Shown: positions 1 to 11,793 of the stretch, piece after piece
Numbering within the stretch: the stretch's first letter is position 1
How the letters are laid out: every line of letters begins with the position of its first letter
NCBI GenBank assembly: GCA_037447605.1
Contig: CM074811.1
Location: 1,566,277 to 1,630,276, forward strand
Source of the DNA: Zygnema circumcarinatum
Lineage: Eukaryota > Streptophyta > Zygnematophyceae > Zygnematales > Zygnemataceae
Length of the DNA: 64,000 bases
Reading direction: 5' to 3'
Made by a program: the position numbers and the translations under genes
Notes under the pieces: model-generated
Database searches by the model: none
Seen by the model: the letters and a program-made list of their open reading frames with translations, nothing else
What the model was told of the DNA's origin: nothing

Positions 1-1104
1 TTTTGTGCATAAGAGGTAGCTAATGTTGATATTTGGCTGCAGCAGACTCAGCACGAACAAAACAGGCTAACACGTACCTCGGAGTGATGTATATTCGTCA
101 TATTGCTGACGGCAATGGAAGGGAAAGGCACTAAAACTTATGCTCCGGATAACCGCACCGGAAATGGAACGCAACCTCCAAATAAGCCCGAGCACATCAC
201 GCTTGCCTGTTCCATGAGCTCTCGCCGATATTGCAACCCTAACATGACAATGAGAGAACGCTCATCAACGCCTTGTCTGCATAGCAAGCTGCGAGTAAGC
301 TCGCTGCGCCCCTCCTGCCCCGCTTGCATCCGTGTTCCCGCAACCCGGAGTCAACGGAGTGGCGCAGTTTTCAGCCGCAGTGCAGGAGGTCCAGCAGCAG
401 AGCGCCATGCGAGCCGCCGTCAGCAGAAGAAGAAGGAGGCATCATGGCCATCAGCGGAAAGGAGGCAGCCGCGCCTGCGTCATGGCTGCTCGCCCGCCCT
501 CCCGGCCCGCTGGCGCCACGCCATGCCCTGCCATGCCATGGCGAAGAAGACGCGGGCGAGGACGAAACCTTCCCTCCCTCCGTTGCGACTGTCCTCCCCG
601 CAGGCCGTGACCTCCCTCCCCGCCGTACGGTAGCCATGGCCAGGCCGTGCAATACAGTACGGTATGGTACGAAAAACCTATTTCGTACAATGTGTATATT
701 CGCGGTCAGATATTTCAATGTACGGCAGGCATGGACAGAAGAAATGTCAAAGGGGGACCACTAGGCGAAACCAAAAACCAAAAACCAAAAACCAATAATC
801 AGAAACCAGAAACCAGAAACCAGAGGCCGTTTTCGGATAGCTCTTTGTTCTATAGCGGCACGCGCCAGGAAATCAAGAACACGGCTCCAGCGCTTACTTG
901 AACGACATCCAATCAGGGATTGCCATGTTGGCACACCATCTGACGTGGCAGACTGAGATTGGCCTATTCCAGCTCGGAATTCCAGCTGGCGCCCTGCAGA
1001 TGCAGGATGCAGCTCGCTGCTGTAAGGCGCGGAGGGAGGCCCTGAAGGAGTCCCTGAGGGAGGGAGGTGCATGGGGCGGCGGTAGGGGTACGACTGCAAG
1101 TCGG
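1..1104. other. Upstream region of translin, no independent gene seen
   Basis: No reading frame here resembles a known family. Positions 520-660 carry several GCCATGGC-like palindromes and GTACGG words, and 769-825 is an A/C-rich simple repeat. An open frame continues upstream of the chosen translin start, with in-frame ATGs at 924 and 999, so part of this stretch may be 5' UTR or an N-terminal extension such as an organelle-targeting peptide. Confidence 0.45.
769..825. repeat. A/C-rich simple repeat (AAAAACC and AGAAACC units)
   Basis: Short imperfect tandem units of 7-8 bases (CAAAAAC, then CAGAAAC) run for about 55 bases just upstream of the translin gene. The similar word AAAAAACCAG recurs at about 1294 in the same orientation. 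I infer simple-sequence expansion; no function is visible. Confidence 0.6.
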
Positions 1105-4100
1105 ATGGCCGAAAACGTGATGGCCCTATTTGAGAGCTTCGGCGCGCAGCTCTCAGAAACCAATGATGTGAGGGAAAGGATCAAGGCTGTGGTGACGACC
1201 CTGGACACCACCGTGCGCCAGATGCAGGCGGCTCTGCCCCCCGTATACAGCGGATCAGCAGCTCTGGGTGAGACTATTGACTTGCTGAGGGGGACAAAAA
1301 ACCAGAAGACAGATGCCATTGTGTGATGCTTGTCTTCAGCATAGAGTTGATTAGTCAATGAGGGGCATATGATCTTCGTGACTCAAATATGAATGACTCG
1401 GTCACCGCTACCAAGTTCAATTCAGGTTGAATGGAATTCAGGCTCAAGGTGGTTTGGGAAATCCAGTAGTGCAGGCCGTGGAGCATGTCAAACGCCTCTT
1501 ACCTTTGTTGCGAGAGTCGTATAAGGAGTTGGCGAGCATCTTGAAGGAACGACCTGGGGAGTATTACAGGTGCACTCCAAATACTTGTAATCAGCTCACT
1601 TAGATTACTTTTGTTCTCGTAGTTTTCGGTTGTGTCGTCATTTTTTTCCATTTAAAAAAAATCTATTCGTTTGCAGACACTTTTATGATAGTTATTGAGC
1701 AAAGGAGTCCTCTAAAAAATTCTTTCGTCTGCAGCCTCTTCTTTCCTTTGCTCCTCTGCTTGAACTCCTCTGAGTCTTTTGTAGAGCAAAGATGAGCAGA
1801 GGTTGAAATCTAGTTCTTGCTTAATGTAGGCCGCTTGATGTTTATATTAGAAGGGGGTTGAGCACATGTTTGAGTTTTAACTTTAATCTCTCCGCGTCTG
1901 GAGGTCATTTCAGACGTTGTACAATAGAGGACATGATCTCATGTAAGCTTTAAACTGGCAAATTTCAAATTGACAGTTTTTGGGGTAATAAAGTTTCACA
2001 GATCGGACCATTAGACAAACCAGTCGACTGGTTGGCAACCAGTGGTTGCGGACCGAAACAACCATTCGACTGGTTTGGAACCAGTGGATGCCATTGGTTG
2101 GCAACCATTCGACTGGTTTGGAACTAGTGGATGCCACTGGTTGGCAACCAGTCGAATGGTTGGCAACCAGTGCCGCCGGATCGAAACAACCATTCGACTG
2201 GTTGCCAACCAGTGGCATCCACTGGTTCCAAACCAGTCGACTGGTTGCCAACCAATGGCGCAGGACTGAAACAACCATTCGACTGGTTCGGAACCAGTGA
2301 TCCAATGGTTGGCAACCATTGAATTTCTGAAATTATGCCTTTTTGCAAAAATGGGTCATTTGTGTTTTTTGGTTGGTTGCCAACCGTTGACAACTAGTGT
2401 AACAAGCCTGATGCGTACAGATGCGTACGGATTCGTACAGCCGAATCGTACGGTTGTACGGGGATTCTGTACGGCCGAATCGTAATAGTTTTCTCCGAAA
2501 CGCCGACGGCATTTTGGTGACTGTAGCGTTCAGTTCGCTACAACTAGTGATTTAATGGTTGCCAACCATTTGATTTAATGGATATAACCAGTCGACTGGT
2601 TGCCAACCAGTGCCGCCAGATCAAAACAACCATTCGACTGGTTGCCAACCAGTGGCATCCATTGGTTCCAAACCAGTCGACTAACCAGTCGACTGGTTGC
2701 CAACCAGTGGTTGCGGACCGAAACAACCATTCGACTGGTTGCCAACCAGTGGCATCCACTGGTTGGCAACCAGTCGACTGATTGCCAACCAGTAGACGTC
2801 CAACCATTGCCATCCAATGGTTGTCCAATGGTTGCCGATCCACTGGTCCGAACTGTGTAAAGTTTTCAAGAATTCAACTTCTTAAGGAATTTGACAATTG
2901 TTTAGGTCTCTGCTTGTCACCTTGTGGACATTGGTCTGCACTCATTTTAAACAGCTGGTAGGGAAGTGCCTTGCCGAGGTATGACAAGCATTTTATTTTC
3001 TTCGTGAACTGCCTGCTCCTGATGAAGTCTATGGACATCTGAATGGTTTAAATAACTGCGGGATAAATTGCTGATAACTGGTTTTACCATTTGGGTTGTC
3101 CGGAAAGGAGTGAAAAATGCGCGTGCTCGTGTCGACCCATGATCGATTGTGAATTGAAGTCCTTCACCGTAAAAAAGGCCTCGTACTACTTTCGGATGGG
3201 ATGCCTTTTTTGGCTATTCGTGTCTGATCGCAGTGGCAGGTAACTGATATGAAGAGGTGGTTATGGGGGCGCCAGATACCATGACCACTGGCGCACTCAG
3301 AACAACTCTGTCTCGTTCGTACTGGCTTTCATACATTGGTTGGAGCACGGCACGTTGTTGCCTCTCGTCGAGATGGAGGCGCTACTCAACTGTAAGTAAC
3401 TGCTATCACAAACTGATCTGATGTGCCGTTGCATCATCTCTGAACCGACTGGCATCTTTAGGACAAGACTTTGAGCTTTCGTTTTTCTTAAGCTATTTGG
3501 CAGAAGGTGGTGTTGATAGGAGCTTCTTGCGCACAGTGGAAGGAGAAATGCTGGCGCTGACTTTGATACAGTTGAGAATCTTGCTTTTTGACTTTTTGCA
3601 AGAAATACGAGACAGGACTGACAAAACTTCCCATGTTGAGCATCACTGAGGCCATTGTCACTGTTTGAAGAAAGACTTGTTGAAAACCCGATATGCCTCT
3701 TCCAGTAGTCAGTCAAACCAGACACTACTTCGCTTGTGTTACATTGGAGCTCGTATTGGTCGTTGCAGTGAATCACGAAGAATTTGGACTTGAGCTGGAG
3801 GACTATCTTGCAGGTATCATCACTGCCTGTAGGCCAGATTTATGGTGCCATTCTGTCAGATATTGGTTGTTTGCTTGACATTGAAATGTAGAACTATTAG
3901 GAACGTTTCTCATCTAGAGTGATTTAGCTTAAAAACAATTTGTCTGCGAAGTTATCTTAAGACGAGCTAGCAGGTTACTCTGCGATTTTTTTGCAATCAA
4001 ATAGAAGTAACTTTTTTGTTACGAAAGCACACTGACCTGTGGAACCCGATCGGCAAATACAAGAAGCATGCACTGATTGGAGATTTGGCTGGATGGACGT

Positions 4101-4939
4101 GACGGATTGCAGGGTTGACCATGCTCTCAAGTGAATTGGTGAGCCACAAACCAACATCTGGAGAACAGAGTTTTGCACTAAATCGGGTGATGCTTTTGTT
4201 AAGAGTTGACTCTAGTGAAGCGGTAGCTTAGACTAGAACTAACTGTGCCTGCGTTTATGTGCAGCCTCGCTATGTGATCAACAGGGTGACAGCTGGCGAT
4301 TACGAGTGCCCTCGGAGGGTTGCTGCCTTCCTTAACGAGCTCTTTGCAGGCTTTCGTCTTCTCAATCTCCGAAACGATTCGTTGCGGAAACGTTATGATG
4401 GTATGATAGCCTTCATTATCTTTTAACTCAGACAATGGGGCTGACCTCTCTGAAAGGTATTGGCGGCCTTAAAACGGGTTTCCTTTACTTTGTCCTGCTG
4501 GTGGTGAAGATCCCGTATTGGCATTCTAGCTGCGACTCACCTACCTTATACTCCATCATTTCAACTGATAGCAGTTTCAATGGCTTGTTGGGTGTTCCTT
4601 CTCGCTAAGACTCTTCTAGCTTGTAAGGATTGTATTAGTTACAAGTATCGGTACTTTGCCAGTGATCAAGGGGAAGCAGTTTTCCAGCCTCCTCTCTGCT
4701 GGAAGCAAATGTGAATACCAGCCTTTTCAGACTATGTTTCTGTTGTTGCATGTGGGCTGAACAATTTGGTACTTGGGGCCTTTGTTGGCTGGGTGTGGGG
4801 GAGTGAGCTCTATCCAGGAATGAAGTACGACTTGAAGAGAGTGGAAGAGGTACTTTACGATGTTAAGATAAGGGGCCTCATTGGCGATGTACAACATAAG
4901 GGAGATGATGCTACTGAAATAGGAGGCGTGCAAGTATAA
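1105..4939 (+). CDS. TSN: Translin (single-strand nucleic-acid binding protein, C3PO subunit)
   Basis: Translin binds single-stranded RNA/DNA and, with TRAX, forms the C3PO ribonuclease. I resolve seven exons: about 1105-1242, 1442-1569, 3276-3391, 3769-3813, 4113-4138, 4265-4400 and 4818-4939. Phases close at every junction from exon 2 onward. Family marks are NDVRERIKAVVTTLD (helix 1), PGEYYR joined to YHDHWR, EEFGLELEDYLAG, NRVTAGDYECPRR, FRLLNLRNDSLRKRYDG and KYDLKRVEEVLYDVKIRG near the C-terminus. All are close to plant and animal translins, and the total of about 200 residues is near normal. The exon 1 donor (CCC|GTATAC) is the only one that closes the phase but is weak. The start could instead be the in-frame ATG at 924 or 999. 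Intron 2 (1570-3275) is unusually long and holds the palindromic array. Identity is secure; exon 1 is not. Confidence 0.9.
2016..2850. repeat. Palindrome-rich higher-order repeat array in translin intron 2
   Basis: Two blocks, about 2016-2330 and 2553-2850, are built from variants of the perfect 16-bp palindrome AACCAGTCGACTGGTT and the related units TTGGCAACCAGTGG and GGCATCCACTGGTT. Longer composite segments recur: the stretch from ACCAGTGGTTGCGGACCG onward occurs near 2037 and 2703, and one around CCAGTGCCGCC near 2168 and 2606, in swapped order. The 2331-2552 spacer is GTACGG-rich and is bracketed by CAACTAGTG at about 2391 and 2541. The whole array can fold into many nested hairpins. Because the units are read similarly on both strands, several frames stay open; these are not genes. 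Confidence 0.85.
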
Positions 4940-6038
4940 GTGGTGTGATCTGTACAGTTACCTTTTTTTGCTTCTTTCAATTTGCTTTTGTAAAAAAGTT
5001 TCTGTGAGTCGTGCAGTATACTTCGCCTCTATGGTTTGAATTCGACAAACCAAAAGTCTACGGTCTAGGTCTAACCTAAGGACTTTACAATGTCTGCCTC
5101 CTTGCTTGTACTGTTCCAGCTTTTCCCCTGAAACAAGGCTTGCTCGTATCCCTCTAGGAGTGCCTATCTGAAAGGAAAAACTACGAAAGTCTATATGTTT
5201 TTAAGATTCGCCCTTTTCCCCCGTCAGAGTTCGACTCCCTTTTCACCCTATGTCGTCATTTATAACAAGATGACTAAGTTTGTTTCTTCTGTAGAGTTGA
5301 GTCGATTCAAATGGGAAGTTCAACACAAAAGTGCAGAGCTTCCCTTATGGTTTTCACAGCCGCAAGCCAAGGCTCACTCTTCCAATAACTAAAAAATTGA
5401 AACTGCAACTCTCTTTCCTCCAAAGTTCCTCACCTAAACCCCTATGCTGCCCTCCCTACAATTTCGCCAAAAAAGCCAAGTGACTTTAGGTTTGGTTCCA
5501 AGAATCACCTCGACCACAGATTTGTCGCCAGTGATACGTAAGGATGCACTGGCTTCAAAATGAGCTCCAAAAGGCACATTCCCGAAGACACATTCTTGAA
5601 AACAAGTATCGTTGTGATGGCGACTGAATCTGATTATATTCAGTCCACTTCAAAGGGTGCTGGTCCTTCAGATGCAGCATGTAGTTGACTGTTCGAAGAC
5701 TGTCGAAGTATTTTGAGCGATCTGTATATTTCCTCTTGGCCCCAACCCTATCTTCTCGCCCAAACGCGAGGCAGAAACGACCCACACAAGCAAGCACAAG
5801 GCCTGTTTGTGAGTCACGAGCAGTGAGTAACCTTGAGACCAAACTTGTCTTCGCGGCCTGCTTGGAACTTCAGCAATCTGTTGCCCTTCGTCATTGCCAG
5901 CATTTCAGGCTTGAGAACTGCAGCTAGAGAAGCAAGCAGGCAGGCCAACGGGCGGGCGGGCGGGCAGACATTATTTCGTTTCGTTTCGCCATCCGCACGT
6001 CATGGAGATTTTTTTTGTTTTTTTTTCTCCATATTATC
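4940..6038. other. Intergenic, translin to TFIIE-alpha
   Basis: I see no gene in this AT-rich 1.1 kb. A small GGGC-rich simple repeat lies near 5945-5970 and T runs near 6008-6030. The open frames at 5195-5392, 5555-5842 and 5685-5927 show no family resemblance and overlap on both strands. Confidence 0.6.
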
Positions 6039-6412
6039 GGGAGTCAGACCTTGACCATCGCCAAATCAATTTCGTAAGCCTGTCGGGTGAATTAAGCATT
6101 GGCTAGGTACGCATTTCGGTACGGCTGTGTACGGCGGAGCCCTGGATCCCGACCCGGAATTCGTACACGAAAGAACTGACTTTTTGTATAAGCAATTCGG
6201 AAATTTCGTAAGCGATGGTCAAGGTTTGACTGGAGTCAGACTTAGCACATGGCCAAATGAACTTAGTAAGCCTGTCGGGCGAATTAAGCATTGGCTAGAT
6301 ACGCATTTCGGTACGGCTGTGTACGGCGGAGCCGCGGATCCCGAGCCGGAATTCGTACACGAAACTTTGACTTTTTGTATACTAAATTCGTGAATTTAGT
6401 ACGCTCCGGGCT
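6039..6412. repeat. Two-unit tandem repeat, period 192 bp, GTACGG-type
   Basis: The unit containing CCTGTCGGG(T/C)GAATTAAGC at 6079 recurs at 6271, a spacing of 192 bp. Both units carry GCATTTCGGTACGGCTGTGT and end in GGAATTCGTACACGAAA. The copies differ by scattered substitutions. The GTACGG/TTCGTAC vocabulary matches blocks elsewhere in the window. The array lies 200-570 bp upstream of the TFIIE-alpha start, so it may overlap its promoter. Confidence 0.8.
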
Positions 6413-6607
6413 AAGTCTGACCCCCCCTATTGTAAGGGTGGCTTTATTTTTGGGACTTTTTTTATGAAGTTTTATTTTCAGTACTTACGGACTTTTTAAA
6501 TAAATCCCGTAGTTGAAGATGCCTTTCGGGGCCAGGGGACTGCGAGCAGGAGCAGGAGCAGGAGCAGGCCGGGGGGCGGAGGGCGGAGGGCGGAGCGGGG
6601 TGTCGCC

Positions 6608-9600
6608 ATGACGAGCCTCGACCCGTTCCGCAAGTCGGTCACGCGCCTCCCTTCTCCCTCCTGCTGCTTAGAGTATAGCCTTCCCAAGGTTAGGGTTGAG
6701 GTTTCAAATCCCTTTTTCCGCTTGAGATTTGGTTTCTCAATTAGGTCAAAAGAGTAAACAACAAAGCTGGCCTGTTACTAATCAACCTACGTTAATTAGG
6801 CTATAGGGCGAGAGATAGGATTGTGTTTATGGTTAGGGTTAGAGTTAGGGTTAGGGCTAGGCTTCATAGGATGAGGCCTAAGCATTTGAGGCGGAGCTGG
6901 TGCTGATTGTGCTGCTAGAACAGACTGGTGAAGCTGGTGGCTCGCGCGTTCTACGATGAAGAGATTCCGCCGAGGGATACGAGCAAGAGCAAGGCAGAGA
7001 AGGCAGACAATCGGGGAAATGCAGTAGTCATTCTCGACGCCCTTGTGAGGTACCTCTCTCATCTTGCATGAACCTTCGATTTTCACGTTATGCTCAATCA
7101 CCCTTTGTGCTGGTCTTCTTAAATAGTACTAATGAACTATTCTTCTTGAGGTTGCGGTTAACAACATGCATTCCAGGAACATACAATTTGTTTTACCTTA
7201 GTCTGCGACATGGCACTGCAGATCTTCTCTGGCAAGGGCTGCGGTTCCTTGTTCTGTCAGCCTGTCTTTCTTGTGTTGCCTCTAGCATGTTTGAATTTTA
7301 AGGGGACTCTAATCTCTTTTATCCGGGCCTTATCAGAAATTTTAAAGTCGGTAAAATATTATGTTGAAAAACTTACAGCATCCTGTTGCCGGTCCTGCAT
7401 TCCGAAAGTAATGCAATGTAATTAGCTCGTTCCTTCCGAGCCAGGCTCTCCTTTAGGAAGACTCTTCTCCAGATACACTTTAGATGAGGGGCATCCCTTA
7501 ATGCTAGTAGATGTCCATCTGCTTTTTCAAAATTTCCCTTGAAAATGATCCTGTTTCTTGTTTGGCTTGCTATAGCCATCGTCCTTTCACGGTTTACGGT
7601 AATACCCAGGTCTGTGAACACATTTTGGTATTCGAAATGTTCAATTCGAGATGAATTGAACAAGTGAATCGGGAACGAACCGATCGTTACTCAATCTCCC
7701 TGTAGCTGCAAATTGGAAGTTTCGAACTGGCGGATTGCAGTTGCGCATGGTCCCCATACAGTGTTCGTATTTTGTATTGTCCGAAGTGCAACAGGTTTGG
7801 ACAAAGTTCAATTACATTAGAACAAAAAACCAATCTTCTTATGCCAACTGTCACTCAGTGTCTTTTGGCATTGAGACTTAAGATTCAAATGGGTTTTTTA
7901 CTTGAGCTTTCCAAATTATTATTTTCCCAACTTGCTCAAGTCGGTGGTTGGTAGGGTAGTACAGCATGTGAGGATCAATGTCACGAATTTCCTGTCACAT
8001 GCATTTTACGTCCTATCTATTTTCTGTACTTTTAGCTGTATAGCTTTCTTTTAAATTCCATATTTGTGATTTTTTTTGTGAAGACGGCAATGGATGAAAG
8101 AAGAAGAGCTCGCGCGTCAACTGCACCTTCATCCCAAGCAGTTGCGCAGGACTCTAAGAGCTCTCCAGGAAGATCGGCTCATTGTGCGAGAGCAGAGGAA
8201 AGAGGTGAGTCAGACTGCATTACCATCAATTGGCATATTTTTTTGTTCTTGAAGAGCAGTTAACTCTCTTACCACAATGTAGACATTCCCTTTTTTTATT
8301 TATTTATGTCATCTATTTTAGAACTATGGAGATTTGTTCAAGCCATTCTATAGAACGTTGCATTTGAAGCAGGCAAGCCTAAACTGGATTGCACTAAATA
8401 GCAGGGCCTCTTCCAAATGTTTCTGAGTCGTAGTTGAAGTCTTGAAGGAGTTCCTAAGACTCCCTGTGATTTTTGACAACTCATTCAAGAGTTGACAAAC
8501 GGAATCACATGGAGTGAATTCACAAGTGGCTCCAAGACATTGGGATTCTCATAATTATAAGGCGTAGGGGCCATATAGTGGCTCCTGGGGGTTGCTATCT
8601 AACGGGCTCTTAGGTTTTGTCACCATGCAGAATGCCCGCACAGCCAAGAGAGTGAGGCAGGCAGTTGCAGCAGAGACCGGCGAGGAGGTAGCACAACAAG
8701 ATGACGGCGTGGAGGAAAAGCTGAAGCAGCATGAGTACTCATATTGTGCCCTGGACTATGGCCAGGTACAGGACAGGTGATGAGAAGAGGTGATGAGAAT
8801 GGGCGAGAAGCTAAAATTTGGGGTGCAGTAGAAAGCATTCGCATAATTTTACAATTGTATGCCTCTCTTTTTTATTATTATTTTTCTACTTTTTCGTTTC
8901 CTTGAGTTGGAATTCTTGTGTCGCCTTCTCTGAGTGCGTGTGGTGCTTCGTGTTACAGGAGTGATTGTCTTAGGGACCCCTCGTAGACCTGATGTCATGT
9001 CTTGCTGGTTTTGATGTCTCTTGTTTAGAGCCTTCCGTTTGTCATGCTTTTTTTTTTTTTCGTGATGGTGTTGCAGGTTTATGATGTCATTCGTTATAGG
9101 CTTTTGCGGGCCAAGAAGAAACTCAAGGATGAACTGGAGGACCGCAATGTCCTGCAAGAATATGTCTGTCCCAATGAGCCGTGCAAACAGCGGTGAGGTT
9201 TACTGCAGTATGCAGGACAGCGAAGTTATCAAAATTTAATAAGGGGATGTATGGACTACTGAAGGAGGAGAGAGCGGTTGATTTCACACGTCATTACAGT
9301 TGGGACTTGCCTACTATGAGTGATGACAGTGCCATCTGCACTGCAGCCGTCGCTTACCGTTTCCTGCATTCTTTTCAATTTTCTTCTACTGGATTGCTCT
9401 TTTTTGGTCCAAAGTTGTCCAGCAGTTTAAGCTTGGTATTGAAATGCATGGGAGAACGTATCCTTTCTCATTGAGATATTGGGTAATTGGGCAGATACTC
9501 TGCACTGGATGCAGCGAGACTGGTGGATGCAATCAGCATGAACTTGCAATGTGAACGCTGCAGCACGGAGCTCGTCGAAGAGACCAATCAACTGGGAGCC

Positions 9601-11432
9601 GAGGGAGGGGAAGTTGGGGGCCCAATGCCCGGGGAAGGGGAGGATCGCAGGACGAGACGGGACAAAATTCGGAAGATGCTTGACCGCATGGAGGTGTGTA
9701 CGATAGTTGGTGGCGAGGTCAGCTTAGTTGTGAGTTAAAAGACAAGAGTTAAGGATGTTGTTTGCTTTTTTTGTGGAAGTGGTCTGTTATGACGTGATTG
9801 TGAAATTGGAGAGCACAGAGCTGCACCTTGGAAGGCACGGAGGGGCTATGTGGCTTGACTTCTGTGTGATGAAAGAGAGGATGTGTGTGAGAAGTATGGC
9901 AAACTTTCTATAGAGGGGAAACGGTGGATGGAACTTGTAATCTGTAAATGGAGCTCGGTTTAATGTGAGCGTACAATGCATGTAGGGTGAGAAGTGCAAG
10001 GAGAGCATGATTCTAATATAGCTTATTCCATGTGGTGGAGGGTGCAGAAGCAGCTGAAGCCATTGGCCGAGCAGCTGGCGAAGGTGAAGGAGCTGCGCCC
10101 CCCCCAGTACCGCACTCTCGCAGAGTGGGAGGCCCGGGCCAGCGCAGCGCAGAGGGCGGCAGCTATGGGGCTCGATGTGCCGCAAAATGCTCCTCGCCAG
10201 TCAGCACACAGTGGCTATGCTGCTCCCATGCCGTTTGTGGGAGAGACACAGGTATGCTGCATATGCTGCACTCAATGTGGTTCTGCAAACATAGGCCAAA
10301 TGATTGCATTTTCTCGTTGTCCAAAGTGCTGTCGTAGCTTTTTCTGCCTTTCTACAGTTCCTTGGAAGGCCAGTTCAATGTCCCTATATTTCTGTCGTCC
10401 CATTCCATTCAGCTCTCCAGCTGTTTTCAATGTTGCATTGAAGCTTGGTTGACTGTCTCCTTGTTTTTCCTGTGTTTCTCTTTATCCACTATACTTGTTG
10501 TCGCCTGAGTCCATCTCCCTTCGCGTTTTTGCCAACTGCTCTCAGGTGCGAGGTTCTTGAGCTTACATGTCACTTGTTGTTTCATGCAATGCTCTTTGGC
10601 TGCAGGTGGAAGTGATGATTGGAGGAGCCGAAGGTGGGTCCAGTGCAGGTGGAGAGCAAAATTTGGGAGCTGCAAAGCAACAGAAGGTTATCCCGGCATG
10701 GGCGATCCGTGAGGGGATGAATCTGACGGCCGCCCAACGGGGTATCAAAGCTGAGGAAGAAGAAGAGGACACGAAGCCGACGATTGTGAAGTCAGAAGAT
10801 CCCTCTACAGAAGAGGCAGCTGAGCAGCAGCGTCTGGCGGTAAGAGCTCTCCCTTCCTGCCTACCGGACACTCTACTTCCAGTTTAACCCTAACACCCTA
10901 AAAACCCTAAAAAAAAATTGTGGAATTCAGGTCTATCTTTGCGTGTATTGCTCGGGATTCAGGCCCGTTTACAGGTGCAGGTGGATCATGTGGTGTGAAA
11001 GGGAGTAACAGTGAAGTTTAGACTTCATTGTTTACTAGTAGATGATGCTCTTTGTCGCACGGCGTGTGCGTCATTTTGCAGGAGTATTACAAGGCGTACT
11101 ACGCTGCTCTTCAGGCGCGTCAGGTGGAAGAGCCGCAAGCTGACTCTGTCAAGCAAGAGGAGCAGCTGGAAGTGAAGGCAGAACCGGGTCAGCCGGATGA
11201 GGAGGATGGGGTGGATTGGGAAGACGAGGGGGGTGCTGGAGGTGGAGCCACAGCAGAAGCGGAAGAGGAAGAGGAGTTTGAATGGGAAGGGGGAGAGTCA
11301 CAAGAGCAGGACGGTGAGGCAGGGGACGGTGCTGGAGGCAGTGGTGAGAAGGCGGACTTGGACAAGCAGGAAGGGGGGGACGCTGGGTTCTTTGGAGAAG
11401 GAGATGACGACATTGAGTGGGAGGATAGCTAG
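6608..11432 (+). CDS. TFIIE-alpha: Transcription initiation factor IIE, alpha subunit
   Basis: TFIIE-alpha recruits and regulates TFIIH at RNA polymerase II promoters. Nine exons: 6608-6637 (or to 6688), 6919-7049, 8084-8204, 8631-8765, 9077-9192, 9495-9693, 10048-10251, 10606-10839 and 11082-11432; phases close from exon 2 on. The start MTSLDPF matches plant homologues. A winged helix follows (LVKLVARAFYDEE, RRQWMKEEELARQ, HPKQLRRTLRALQED), then YSYCALDYGQ, VYDVIRYRLLRAKKKLKDEL, and a zinc ribbon with CPNEPC and CERC. The C-terminal half has GMNLTAAQRG, EYYKAYYAAL and a long acidic tail ending in DDIEWEDS. Length is about 506-523 residues, usual for plants. The first cysteine pair is CX4C rather than CX2C. 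The end of exon 1 is uncertain: both phase-0 donors give a join to NRLVKL. Confidence 0.95.
6831..6861 (+). repeat. Short interstitial TTAGGG-like tract in TFIIE-alpha intron 1
   Basis: Five consecutive TTAGGG-like hexamers, two of them imperfect (TTAGAG-type and GGCTAGG-type), lie in the first intron. The unit is the six-base form, not the seven-base TTTAGGG usual in plants. The tract is very short, so it may be chance or an intronic motif rather than a former telomere. Confidence 0.5.
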
Positions 11433-11793
11433 AATGGTGTGCCTTCGAAAAAAAAAAATCTTTAGGGGTGTGAGGTTTGCCCTCAAAAGAAAATTGAGGC
11501 CCTTCACTCTCTCTATTTTTCATTTTTCTTTTTTAAATCATGGAGAGGCCTTGGTAATGTCTTCCAGTGCAGCCTCATTTGTTGGGAGGAGCACTGTTAG
11601 AATGCTACCTCGTCCTTTTGGACACCAAGAAGAGCGACCCCCCTCGGTTCCATAGAAACTAGGCCGCCTATCAGCTGTGTACATAGCTGTAGATTGATTG
11701 TCACCCACCCAACTGGCAACATGTGCCGCCATAAACACTGTACTTCTGTTTCAAAAATGGTCCATTTCGATCTCCTCTACAGCTTGTGCCACA

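Noticed and set aside
138-718. Overlapping open frames on both strands at the left end
   Set aside because: GC-bias frames without family motifs, overlapping each other; no splice support.
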